This document shows positions 48,381-56,557 of a stretch of DNA of 64,000 bases, piece by piece. The translations under genes and the position numbers were made by a program. The stretch covers positions 124,001 through 188,000 of the forward strand of contig NZ_BOMH01000039.1 of the NCBI RefSeq assembly GCF_016862095.1, written 5' to 3'. The number at the start of each line of letters is the position of its first letter. Positions within the stretch are counted from its first letter, which is position 1. Under the pieces are notes generated by a model that saw only the letters and a list, made by a program, of their open reading frames with translations, was not told where the DNA came from and did not search any database. This stretch comes from Actinoplanes cyaneus (GTDB lineage Bacteria; Actinomycetota; Actinomycetes; Mycobacteriales; Micromonosporaceae).

Positions 48381-48519
48381 GTGCCCACCCACGGAGATCG
48401 CCCTTGCGGGCTGAGCGTTCTGGGCGCGCCAGCGCCCTGCTCGGCCCGGAAGGGTCCCCGCGGGAGCGACGATCCGGACCACAGCGGACGCAGGCAATGC
48501 TGAATTGGATCTTGAGGGT
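48381..48519 (-). repeat. Dispersed 145-bp post-stop element, copy 2
   Basis: Read on the minus strand it starts directly at the ftsK stop and matches copy 1, including TCCGGATCGTCGCTCCCGCG and GGGCGATCTCCGTGGGTGGG with a few changes. Its leading hairpin is degenerate. Confidence 0.9.
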
Positions 48520-51024
48520 CTAATCGACCTTGAGGGCCGCGAGCGCCTCTTCCAGCTCGTCGGGCTTGATCAGGACGTCGCGCGCTTTGCTGCCCTCGGA
48601 CGGGCCGACGATGCCGCGCGTCTCCATCAGGTCCATCAGGCGGCCGGCTTTCGCGAAGCCGACCCGCAGTTTGCGCTGCAGCATCGACGTCGAGCCGAAC
48701 TGGCTGGTCACGACGAGCTCGATGGCCTGGATCAGGAGCGCGAGATCGTCGCCGATCTCCTCGTCGATCTCCTTCTTCTTGCTCGGCGGCGCCTCGGTGA
48801 CGTCCTCGCGGAACTCCGGCTCGCGCTGGTCCTTGCAGAACTTGACGACGGCGGCGATCTCTTTCTCGTCGACCCAGGCGCCCTGGATGCGCGTCGGTTT
48901 CGAGGCGCCCATCGGGAGGAAGAGGCCGTCGCCGCGGCCGAGCAGTTTCTCGGCGCCGGGCTGGTCGAGGATGACCCGGGAGTCGGCGAGCGACGACGTG
49001 GCGAAGGCCAGGCGGGACGGCACGTTCGCCTTGATCAGGCCGGTGACGACGTCGACGGACGGGCGCTGGGTGGCGAGGACCAGGTGGATGCCGGCGGCGC
49101 GGGCGAGCTGGGTGATGCGGACCACCGAGTCCTCGACGTCGCGCGGGGCGACCATCATCAGGTCGGCGAGCTCGTCGATGATCACGAGCAGGTACGGGTA
49201 CGGCTTCATCACGCGCTCGCTGCCCGGCGGCGCGACGATCTCGCCGCTGCGGACCTTGCGGTTGAAGTCGTCGATGTGGCGCACGCCGTTCGCGGCCAGG
49301 TCGTCGTAGCGCATGTCCATCTCGCGGACCACCCACTCCAGGGCGTCCGCGGCCTTCTTCGGGTTCGTGATGATCGGCGTGACGAGGTGCGGAATCCCCT
49401 CGTACGCCGTCATCTCCACCCGTTTCGGGTCGACCAGCATCAGTCGCACCTGATCCGGGGTCGCCCGGCTCAGCAGCGAGACCAGCAGCGAGTTGAGGCA
49501 GCTCGACTTGCCCGCGCCGGTCGCGCCGGCGATCAGGATGTGCGGCATCTTCGCGAGGTTCGCCACCACGAAGCCGCCCTCGATGTCCTTGCCGAGAGCG
49601 ACCACCATCGGGTGGGGATCACGGGTGGCCACCGGGGCGCGCAGCACGTCGCCGAGCGACACGTTCTCCGGGTCGGTGTTCGGGATCTCGACGCCGACCG
49701 CGCTCTTGCCCGGGATCGGGGAGAGGATCCGGACATCGGGCGACTTCACCGCGTACGCGATGTTGCGCGACAGCTGCGTGATCCGCTCGACCTTGGTGCC
49801 CGGGCCGATCTCCACCTCGTACCGCGTGACGGTCGGGCCGCGGGTGAAGCCGGTGACCATCGCGTCCACGTTGAACTGGTCGAACACGCCGGTGAGGGCC
49901 GCCATGATCTCGTCGTTGGCGCGGCTGCGAGCCTTCGCCGGAGGGCCGGTGGCGAGCAGGGTGGCCGGCGGCAGCCGGTAGTCGCCGCTCTCCAGCGAGG
50001 AGATGTCCAGTTGCTCGGCCTGCACCGGGGCCGGCGAGTGGTCCGGCGGCGGCTTCTTCCGGGTCGCCGGCACCTTCGGCAGGGCCACCGTGTCGTGCAG
50101 GATCAGGTCCTCTTCGGGCTCCTCCGGCTCCATCAGGTCGTCCAGCGAAGCGTCCACGGAGGCCTGCCGGCGGCGGGCCGGGCGGCGCGGCTTGACCGGC
50201 GCGTCGACGGGCTCCTCCACCTCGTCGTCCAGCGGCTCGAGGACCGGGCGCGGACGGGTGGCCGCGCCGCGCCCGAGGACCAGGTCGCCGAGCAGCATGA
50301 ACCGTTCCGGGATCTTGTTGATCGGCGTCGCCGTGATCACCAGGAGACCGAAGACGAAGAGCAGGACCAGCAACGGCACGGCCACCCAGGCGGTCACCGC
50401 CCGCTCCAGCACCGAGCCCACCCCGTAGCCGAGCAGGCCGCCGTTGCCGGTCAGCGCGATGTCGTCGCGGGGCTCGTCGGAGATGTAGAGCAGGCTGGTG
50501 ATGGCGATGAGGACCGCCGACCAGCCGACCGGGTTGCGGCCGCGGTGCTCCGGGTCGACCGGCTCACGCATCAGCCGGATCGCGCCGTAGAAGAACAGCA
50601 GCGGCAGGAAGATCCCGAGGCCGCCGAAGAACAGGTGCACCGCGTCCGCCAGGCGCTGACCGACCGGGCCGGCGCTGTGCGCCCAGACGGCGACCGCGGT
50701 CAGGATCGAGAAGCCGAGCAGGAGCAGGCCGGCGCCGTCGCGGCGGTGCTCCGGGCCGATGTTGCGAGCGTTGCGGCCGGCGCCGCGGGCCACCCAGCCG
50801 ACGCTGTGGGCCAGGCCCATCCAGAGCGCGCCGATGCCCCGGGTGACGCCGGGACCGATGGCGGGGGGAGGCGCCGCCCGCTTGGCGGCGGGACGTTTAC
50901 GCGCCGCCGCGGTGGTCTTCTTCGCCGGGCGCGCGGCCGGTTGACGGGCGCGCGTGGTCGCGGCACCGCGTGTGCTCGACGACGCAGCGCGGCCCCGGCC
51001 CGCCGGAGGAGTACGGCCCGCCAT
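48520..51024 (-). CDS. ftsK: DNA translocase FtsK/SpoIIIE
   Basis: It pumps DNA at the septum during chromosome segregation. The 834 residues have a basic Ala/Pro/Lys/Arg N-terminus, four membrane helices in about 95-240, an acidic linker, and the motor domain. Walker A is GATGAGKS (about 498-505) and Walker B LLVIIDELADLM. The C-terminal gamma winged helix (about 756-820, VTSQFGSTSMLQRKLRVGFAKAGRLMDLME) reads orienting KOPS-type sequences. ATG 51024 is chosen because upstream sequence is poorly conserved in character. It is followed immediately by the dispersed element. Confidence 0.95.
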   Translation of the reverse strand: MAGRTPPAGRGRAASSSTRGAATTRARQPAARPAKKTTAAARKRPAAKRAAPPPAIGPGVTRGIGALWMGLAHSVGWVARGAGRNARNIGPEHRRDGAGLLLLGFSILTAVAVWAHSAGPVGQRLADAVHLFFGGLGIFLPLLFFYGAIRLMREPVDPEHRGRNPVGWSAVLIAITSLLYISDEPRDDIALTGNGGLLGYGVGSVLERAVTAWVAVPLLVLLFVFGLLVITATPINKIPERFMLLGDLVLGRGAATRPRPVLEPLDDEVEEPVDAPVKPRRPARRRQASVDASLDDLMEPEEPEEDLILHDTVALPKVPATRKKPPPDHSPAPVQAEQLDISSLESGDYRLPPATLLATGPPAKARSRANDEIMAALTGVFDQFNVDAMVTGFTRGPTVTRYEVEIGPGTKVERITQLSRNIAYAVKSPDVRILSPIPGKSAVGVEIPNTDPENVSLGDVLRAPVATRDPHPMVVALGKDIEGGFVVANLAKMPHILIAGATGAGKSSCLNSLLVSLLSRATPDQVRLMLVDPKRVEMTAYEGIPHLVTPIITNPKKAADALEWVVREMDMRYDDLAANGVRHIDDFNRKVRSGEIVAPPGSERVMKPYPYLLVIIDELADLMMVAPRDVEDSVVRITQLARAAGIHLVLATQRPSVDVVTGLIKANVPSRLAFATSSLADSRVILDQPGAEKLLGRGDGLFLPMGASKPTRIQGAWVDEKEIAAVVKFCKDQREPEFREDVTEAPPSKKKEIDEEIGDDLALLIQAIELVVTSQFGSTSMLQRKLRVGFAKAGRLMDLMETRGIVGPSEGSKARDVLIKPDELEEALAALKVD

Positions 51025-51154
51025 GGAAGACACCGTAGCCGGGCGCGGCGAACGCATCGAGACGGCACACCGTGACCAGTCTTCACTTTCTGGACGCGGC
51101 ACAGGTGACCTGCGGCACCTCACCGCACTTCCCCGTGCGCCGTGCCACAGGCCT

Positions 51155-51160
51155 TAGCAT
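51155..51160 (+). promoter_or_regulatory. -10 box of a leaderless YbjN-family promoter
   Basis: TAGCAT followed by six bases and the GTG at 51167. Confidence 0.55.
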
Positions 51161-51166
51161 CACCAC

Positions 51167-51574
51167 GTGCAATCACTCGACAACGAGATGATCAAGGCCG
51201 CGATGGACGCGCGCGGGTTCGCGTACTTCGTCGATGCGGACGGCGACATCGCGGGCAACTTCCAGGGCAACCTGATCTACTTCTTCCGGCTCGGCCAGAA
51301 CAAGGAGATGCTGCAGATCAGGGCGATGATGCAGCACGTCTTCACGGTCGAGGACGTGCCGCGGCTCTACGAGTTCTGCAACACCTGGAACCGTGATCAG
51401 CTCTGGCCCAAGGCGTACGTGCAGGTCACCGACGACGGCACGGTCGTCGTGGTGGGCGAGGTCTCCACCGACTGGGAGCACGGCCTGACCATGGAACAGC
51501 TCGACCAGGTGCTGCTCTGCGGCATCGCGACCGGGTGCCGGCTCGGCGACGCGCTCGGCGAGCTCAAGAACTGA
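51167..51574 (+). CDS. YbjN-domain protein
   Basis: The 135-residue protein belongs to the YbjN family, which has a type III secretion chaperone-like alpha/beta fold. It has MIKAAMDARGFAYFVDADGDI, then FRLGQNKEMLQIRAMM, FTVEDVPRLYEFCNTWNRDQLWPKAYV, and a C-terminal helix (LTMEQLDQVLLCGIATG). It is cytoplasmic, and the role in actinobacteria is unknown. It diverges from ftsK and appears leaderless. A perfect bidirectional hairpin follows. Confidence 0.88.
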   Translation: MQSLDNEMIKAAMDARGFAYFVDADGDIAGNFQGNLIYFFRLGQNKEMLQIRAMMQHVFTVEDVPRLYEFCNTWNRDQLWPKAYVQVTDDGTVVVVGEVSTDWEHGLTMEQLDQVLLCGIATGCRLGDALGELKN

Positions 51575-51578
51575 GAAG

Positions 51579-51602
51579 GGCCGGGACCTGGTGGTCCCGG
51601 CC
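51579..51602. terminator. Bidirectional hairpin terminator
   Basis: GGCCGGGACC (51579-51588), loop TGGT, GGTCCCGGCC (51593-51602): a perfect 10-bp stem between the convergent YbjN-family and S1 protease genes. TCTCTCCT follows on the plus strand. Confidence 0.8.
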
Positions 51603-51619
51603 TCTCTCCTGACGATTCA

Positions 51620-53179
51620 CTACTGGACGTTGAAGCCCAGCGAGTAGTCGCCGCTGCCGGAGCTGTCCACCACGACGTACCGGAAGGTGCCGGACCGCTG
51701 GTCGACGCTCAGCGTTTTGTCGCCGCTCCCGGTGGCCTGGGCGACGGTCTTGAAACCGTTGCTGGTCTGCCTCTGCAGGACCAGGTCGAAGTCCGCGCCG
51801 TCGGGCACGTTCAGGCAGGCCACGTGCTTGCCGGCGCGGGCCCGGAAGGCCCCGCCGTCCGGCTGGATCTGACCGGTGCCGGACTTGGCGAGCGAACCGC
51901 TGCGCTGGACCGGCAGGTCGCCGCAGGCGTTCGCGGCCGGCTCGCTCGGTGCCGCGGTCGCCGAGTCGGTGGGCGCCGCGGTGGCGCCACCCTCCTGCTC
52001 CCCGCCGGTGGTCAGCAGGGTCAGGCTGTTCTCCGCCAGGATCTCGTTGACCGGCTGGAAGAACGTCTCGCCGCCGACGGTGCAGTCACCGGAGCCGCCC
52101 GAGGTCACGCCCTGGGCCTGGTCGCCGGAGAGCCACGGGCCGCCGGAGTCGCCGCCCTCGGCGCAGACGTCGGTGCGGGTCAGGCCGGTCACGGCGCCCT
52201 CCGGGTAGCGGACCGTCTGGTTCTTCGCCAGGATCGTGCCGCAGAACGTCCCGGTGGTCGAGCCGGACCGGCAGACCGCGGCGCCGACCGGGGCCTCCGT
52301 GTTGCCGGCGACCGGGAGCTCGTTGCCCTTGAAGTCGTTGACCACCGGACGTGGCGTCCAGTCGCCGTTGACCTCGACGAAGCCCATGTCGGCGTTGCCC
52401 GGGAAGACCGAGGCCTTCACGACGCCCTGGGCCTCGTTGTTGAAGCCGGTCGTCGTGGTGCCCGGCGTGCCGCAGTGGCCGGCGGTCACGAAGCCGCCCT
52501 CCACCGAGAAGCCGATCGAGCAGCGGGCCGTGCCGCCGTCGACGGAGATGAAGTACGGGTCGGCGCCGCGCACGTCGAAGAGCGGCTTCGGCGCGCGGTT
52601 GCTGACCTTCACGGTGACCGCGTTGGCCGGCACACCGACGCTCTTCGCGAACGCCACCGGGTCGGTGGCCGCGCCCGGCTGCGCGACGATGACCAGCTTG
52701 TTGGTCGGGGCGTCGACGTACCAGCCGGTCAGGCCGCTCGCCGACTTCACCTTCGCGTCCAGCTTGGACTTGGCCGCGTCGAGGGCCGCCTCGCTGCGCT
52801 TGACCATGACCGGCACGGCGCCGGCCTTCTTCACCACCGCCGCCGCGCCCGAGTCGGTGACGGCAACCTTCAGGGTGGTGCCGTCCGAGGCGATCCACGC
52901 GCCGCCGAAGCTGTCACCGGTGGCCGCGGCCAGGGTCGCCGAGACCCCGCCGGCCCACTTCGAGCGCTTCAGGCGGGTGGTCGCCTGGTCCGCGTCGAGG
53001 CCCAGGTCACGCTTCATCGCCGCCAGCAGGTCCGGGGAAACACCCCCGTTCGCGCTCGCCTTCGTCGTGCCGCTGTCGCTCTCCGGCGTGGTGCCGGCCA
53101 GCGACGGCAGAGTGAAGGCGACCGCCGCCGCGGTCGCCGCCACTACCGCCGCAGCTACGGCGATCGATCTGCGCTGCAT
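51620..53179 (-). CDS. Secreted S1-family serine protease (streptogrisin/alpha-lytic type) with PPC-like domain
   Basis: The 519-residue preproenzyme has a signal peptide (about 1-30) and an alpha-lytic-type prodomain (about 45-195) that would assist folding. The mature protease carries the triad: His in TAGHC, Asp in NADMGFVEV and Ser in GDSGGPW. Cys pairs match disulfides of the family. A Thr/Ala/Ser-rich linker leads to a C-terminal pre-peptidase-type beta-sandwich (about 425-519). ATG 53179 has GGAGG upstream. The promoter region is unusually AT-rich with a TTTCACAGC direct repeat. Confidence 0.92.
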   Translation of the reverse strand: MQRRSIAVAAAVVAATAAAVAFTLPSLAGTTPESDSGTTKASANGGVSPDLLAAMKRDLGLDADQATTRLKRSKWAGGVSATLAAATGDSFGGAWIASDGTTLKVAVTDSGAAAVVKKAGAVPVMVKRSEAALDAAKSKLDAKVKSASGLTGWYVDAPTNKLVIVAQPGAATDPVAFAKSVGVPANAVTVKVSNRAPKPLFDVRGADPYFISVDGGTARCSIGFSVEGGFVTAGHCGTPGTTTTGFNNEAQGVVKASVFPGNADMGFVEVNGDWTPRPVVNDFKGNELPVAGNTEAPVGAAVCRSGSTTGTFCGTILAKNQTVRYPEGAVTGLTRTDVCAEGGDSGGPWLSGDQAQGVTSGGSGDCTVGGETFFQPVNEILAENSLTLLTTGGEQEGGATAAPTDSATAAPSEPAANACGDLPVQRSGSLAKSGTGQIQPDGGAFRARAGKHVACLNVPDGADFDLVLQRQTSNGFKTVAQATGSGDKTLSVDQRSGTFRYVVVDSSGSGDYSLGFNVQ

Positions 53180-53280
53180 CTGGAGTACTCCCTCCGCCAC
53201 AGGTGCCGTGGGGGCGGCACCGTGCCTGGGAATACGCGCCTCGCCCGAAGAAGGTTGAAACGGACGAGGCTTAAATCGAC

Positions 53281-53298
53281 TTTCACAGCTTTCACAGC
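53281..53298. promoter_or_regulatory. 9-bp direct repeat upstream of the S1 protease gene
   Basis: TTTCACAGC occurs twice head to tail in an AT-rich block (about 53260-53335), 102 bases before the protease start. It is a candidate activator or repressor site. Confidence 0.4.
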
Positions 53299-53329
53299 AA
53301 CTGCTAAGAAAACCTTAAACCTTGATTTT

Positions 53330-53399
53330 GTACGGCATCAGGCCCTTTGCCCGGTACGGCATCAGACCTCTTGCCGGTACGCCATCAGACCTCGACGAC
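53330..53399. repeat. 23/24-bp tandem repeat x3 spanning the rnj stop codon
   Basis: Units begin GTACGGCATCAG at 53330 and 53354 and GTACGCCATCAG at 53377. The third carries the rnj stop (53385-53387). Confidence 0.85.
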
Positions 53400-55073
53400 C
53401 GTCGGGACGATCATCGGGCGGCGGCGATAGGCGTCGTTCACCCAGCGTCCGACAGTGCGGCGCACCACCTGCTGCAGCTGGTGGGTGTCGGTGATGCCGT
53501 CCGCCGCGGAGCGGTGCAGGGCCGCGGTGAGCAGCGGGATCACCGGGCTGAACGCGTCCGGGTCCTCGGAGAAGCCCTTCGCCGAGACGCTGGGCTCGCC
53601 GACCACCTTGCCGGTCACCGAGTCGATCACCACGGTGGCCGCGATGAACCCGCCGTCGCCGAGGATGCGCCGCTCGGTCAGCAGCGACTCGCTGACGTCG
53701 CCGACCGCGAGACCGTCCACGTAGACGTAGCGGCTGCGCACCCGGCCGACCACGCGGGCGTGACCCTCGACCAGGTCGACCACGTCACCGTCCTCGCAGA
53801 GGACCACCCGGTCCGCCGCGACCCCGGACTCGATGCCGAGCTGGGCGTGCGCGCGCAGGTGCCGCCACTCGCCGTGCACCGGCATCAGGTTGCTCGGGCG
53901 GGTCACGTTCAGCAGGAACAGCAGCTCGCCGGCGGGCGCGTGACCGGAGACGTGCACCTTCGCGGTCTCCTTGTGGATGACCGTGGCGCCGGCCCGGGAC
54001 AGCTGGTTGATCACCCGGTAGACCGAGGTCTCGTTGCCCGGCACCAGTGAGCTGGCCAGCACGACCGTGTCACCGGACTCGATGGTGATGTGCCGGTGGT
54101 CGCCGGTGGACATCCGGCCCAGGGCGCTCATCGGCTCGCCCTGCGACCCCGTCGACATGAAGACGATCTCGTCCGGCGGCAGGTGGGTGGCCTCGTCCAG
54201 GCCGACCAGCAGACCGTCCGGGATGCGCAGCAGACCCAGGTCACGGGCGATGCCCATGTTGCGGACCATGGAACGGCCGATCAGGGCAACCTTGCGGTCG
54301 AACTCCCACGCGGCGTCCATCACCTGCTGGACGCGGTGCACGTGCGAGGCGAAGCTGGCCACGATGATCCGGCCCTTCGCCTTGCCGAAGATCCGGCTGA
54401 GCACCGGGCCGATGTCCCGCTCCGGCGCCACGAACCCGGGCACCTCGGCGTTCGTCGAGTCGGAGAGCAGCAGGTCGACACCCTCGGCGCCGAGCCGCGC
54501 GAACCCGGCCAGGTCGGTGATCCGCCCGTCCAGTGGGACCTGGTCCATCTTGAAGTCGCCGGTGTGCAGGAGCAGCCCGGCCGGGGTGCGCACGGCCACG
54601 GCCAGCGCGTCCGGGATCGAGTGGTTCACCGCGAAGAACTCGCACTCGAACGGGCCCAGCCGCTCGATGCCGCCCTCACGGACCGTCAGCGTGTACGGAT
54701 CGAGGCGGCGCTCGGCGAGTTTCGCCTCCACCAGCGCGAGCGTGAACTCCGACCCGACCAGCGGGATGTCGGGTTTGTGGGCCAGCAGGTACGGCACGGC
54801 GCCGATGTGGTCCTCGTGCCCGTGGGTCAGCACGATCGCCTGAACATCCTCCAGCCGATCCAGGATCGGGGCGAAGTCCGGCAGGATCAGATCAACCCCG
54901 GGCTGCTCGACGTCGGGGAAGAGCACCCCGCAGTCGATCACCAGCAGCTTGCCGTCGAACTCCAGAACCGTCATGTTGCGGCCGATGGCGCCGAGCCCAC
55001 CGAGCGGGATGACGCGCAGGGCGCCCTCCGGCAGCGGTGGTGGCGGACCCAGCTCCACGTGAGCGTTAGTCAT
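53385..55073 (-). CDS. rnj: Ribonuclease J
   Basis: A metallo-beta-lactamase/beta-CASP ribonuclease with 5'-3' exo- and endonuclease activity. The 562 residues have GGLGAIGRNM, the metal-binding HGHEDH (about 83-88), GDFKMDQ, SDSTNAEVPG, and the beta-CASP motifs FASHVHRVQQ, STGSQGEPMSAL and SGHAPAGELL. A C-terminal domain of about 110 residues follows. The ATG has AGGAAGAGG upstream. dapA lies immediately upstream on the same strand (13 bases), so the two are co-transcribed, an arrangement common in actinobacteria. Confidence 0.96.
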   Translation of the reverse strand: MTNAHVELGPPPPLPEGALRVIPLGGLGAIGRNMTVLEFDGKLLVIDCGVLFPDVEQPGVDLILPDFAPILDRLEDVQAIVLTHGHEDHIGAVPYLLAHKPDIPLVGSEFTLALVEAKLAERRLDPYTLTVREGGIERLGPFECEFFAVNHSIPDALAVAVRTPAGLLLHTGDFKMDQVPLDGRITDLAGFARLGAEGVDLLLSDSTNAEVPGFVAPERDIGPVLSRIFGKAKGRIIVASFASHVHRVQQVMDAAWEFDRKVALIGRSMVRNMGIARDLGLLRIPDGLLVGLDEATHLPPDEIVFMSTGSQGEPMSALGRMSTGDHRHITIESGDTVVLASSLVPGNETSVYRVINQLSRAGATVIHKETAKVHVSGHAPAGELLFLLNVTRPSNLMPVHGEWRHLRAHAQLGIESGVAADRVVLCEDGDVVDLVEGHARVVGRVRSRYVYVDGLAVGDVSESLLTERRILGDGGFIAATVVIDSVTGKVVGEPSVSAKGFSEDPDAFSPVIPLLTAALHRSAADGITDTHQLQQVVRRTVGRWVNDAYRRRPMIVPTVVEV

Positions 55074-55086
55074 TCGCCTCTTCCTG

Positions 55087-55980
55087 TCAGAGCACGATGC
55101 CGGCCGCCGCGGCGTCCTGGCGCAGTTGCTTCAATTCCTCGTCGCTCGCGTCGACCAGCGGCGACCGGACCGGGCCGGCGGGCAGCCCCTTCGCGGTCAG
55201 GCCGGCCTTCACCAGAATCGTCCCCGGAGAGCGGAAGATGCCGGTGAACAGCGGCAGAGCCTGCCGGTGCCGGGTCAGCGCGGTGGTCGTGTCGCCCCGC
55301 TCGAATGCCTCGATCATCTCCTTGGCGAGCACGCCGGTGAAGTGCGACGACGTGCCCACCAGGCCGACCCCGCCGATTGCGAGCAGCGGCAGCGTGGCGG
55401 CGTCGTCGCCGGAGTAGTAGGCCAGATCGGTCCGGCTCAGCACCCACGAGCTGGCGATCAGGTCGCCCTTCGCGTCCTTGACCGCGACGATGCGCTCGTG
55501 CTCGGCGACCCGGCACATGGTCTCGGTCGCGATCGCCGTGCCGGCCCGATGCGGGATGTCGTAGAGCATGATCGGCAGGCCGGTCGCGTCGGCCACGGCA
55601 CGGAAGTGCCGCTCGACGCCCGCCTGCGGCGGCTTGTTGTAGTACGGCGTGACCACGAGCAGCCCGTGCGCGCCGGCCTTCTCCGCGGTGTGCGCGAGCT
55701 CGATCGTGTGGGCGGTGTTGTTCGTGCCGACACCGGCGACGACGCGGGCCCGGTCGCCGACCGCCTCCACCACGGCCCGCAGGAGCGTCTCCTTCTCCGC
55801 GTCGGTCGTGGTCGGGGACTCACCCGTGGTGCCGCTGACCACGAGCGCGTCGTTGCGCTGCTCGTCGACGAGGTGAACGGCCAGGCGGGCGGCGCCCTCG
55901 AGGTCCAGGGAGCCGTCCGGGGTGAACGGAGTCACCATGGCGGTCAGCAGCCGTCCGAAGGGCCGCGGGTCGTGCGTCAT
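55087..55980 (-). CDS. dapA: 4-hydroxy-tetrahydrodipicolinate synthase
   Basis: It condenses pyruvate with aspartate semialdehyde, the first committed step to diaminopimelate and lysine. The 297 residues form a TIM barrel with GTTGESPTTT, the catalytic Tyr in PIMLYDIP (Y140) and the Schiff-base Lys in IVAVKDAKGD (K168). ATG 55980 gives the standard THDPRPFGRLLTAMVTPF N-terminus and has TAGGTT seven bases upstream. dapB and dapF are elsewhere in the window. Confidence 0.96.
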   Translation of the reverse strand: MTHDPRPFGRLLTAMVTPFTPDGSLDLEGAARLAVHLVDEQRNDALVVSGTTGESPTTTDAEKETLLRAVVEAVGDRARVVAGVGTNNTAHTIELAHTAEKAGAHGLLVVTPYYNKPPQAGVERHFRAVADATGLPIMLYDIPHRAGTAIATETMCRVAEHERIVAVKDAKGDLIASSWVLSRTDLAYYSGDDAATLPLLAIGGVGLVGTSSHFTGVLAKEMIEAFERGDTTTALTRHRQALPLFTGIFRSPGTILVKAGLTAKGLPAGPVRSPLVDASDEELKQLRQDAAAAGIVL

Positions 55981-55987
55981 ACCTGAC

Positions 55988-55993
55988 AACCTA
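55988..55993 (-). promoter_or_regulatory. -10 box of the dapA-rnj promoter
   Basis: TAGGTT on the minus strand, seven bases before the dapA ATG; AGGT next to the ATG could also act as a weak ribosome site. Confidence 0.45.
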
Positions 55994-56006
55994 TCGGACG
56001 CCTTGC

Positions 56007-56540
56007 TCACACGTAGAAAGCGGTGAACGGAGCCCAGGGCAGGTTACGCAGCACGCTCCAGACCGCCCACACCGCCATGAAGGTGATCATTGCGCCGGGA
56101 GTGACGGTCAGCTGCGGAATCCGCCACCGGAACAGCTTGTTCCCGGCCCAGGCCACGTACATGTACAGCAGGAACGGCACGGCGAAGACGAAGATCGCGT
56201 GGTGGCGGGCGGCCGCCGGGAGGTTGCCGTGCAGCAGATACCACGCGGCGCGGGTGCCGCCGCACCCGGGACAGACGAAGCCCGTGGTGTACTTCAGCAG
56301 GCAGGTCGGGGCGTCGCCGGCCGCCGCGTCCGCCGGGTCGGTGACCAGCGTGTAACCCACGGCGCCGCCCATGCAGGCCAGCACGGCGAGCGGGGCCAGC
56401 CAGATCGGCGAACGGGTGGCGAGACGGTCGAAGAAGCGGGTGACCCGGTCGGCCCGAGGAGCCTCATACGCCCTGTACGCCGGCCAGTCCGGCGGCACCG
56501 GAGGACCCTGCAACGGCTGAGACTCCAACCCCGCGCTCAT
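56007..56540 (-). CDS. DUF2752 membrane protein
   Basis: The 177 residues match DUF2752, with the hallmark CPGCGGTRA preceded by CLLKYTTGFV. A Pro-rich cytoplasmic N-terminus is followed by about three to four membrane helices (about 52-72, 107-140, 150-172). Function is unknown. ATG 56540 has TAGCGT seven bases upstream. It precedes dapA on the same strand by 26 bases but dapA seems to have its own promoter. Confidence 0.88.
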   Translation of the reverse strand: MSAGLESQPLQGPPVPPDWPAYRAYEAPRADRVTRFFDRLATRSPIWLAPLAVLACMGGAVGYTLVTDPADAAAGDAPTCLLKYTTGFVCPGCGGTRAAWYLLHGNLPAAARHHAIFVFAVPFLLYMYVAWAGNKLFRWRIPQLTVTPGAMITFMAVWAVWSVLRNLPWAPFTAFYV

Positions 56541-56547
56541 GGCCGCC

Positions 56548-56553
56548 ACGCTA
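56548..56553 (-). promoter_or_regulatory. -10 box of the DUF2752 gene
   Basis: TAGCGT, seven bases before the ATG at 56540. Confidence 0.45.
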
Positions 56554-56557
56554 CACC

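Larger units (their letters stand above)
48213..48519. other. Convergent gap between DUF3291 and ftsK genes
   Basis: No gene is visible. It is almost filled by hairpin copy E and copy 2 of the 145-bp element. Confidence 0.8.
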
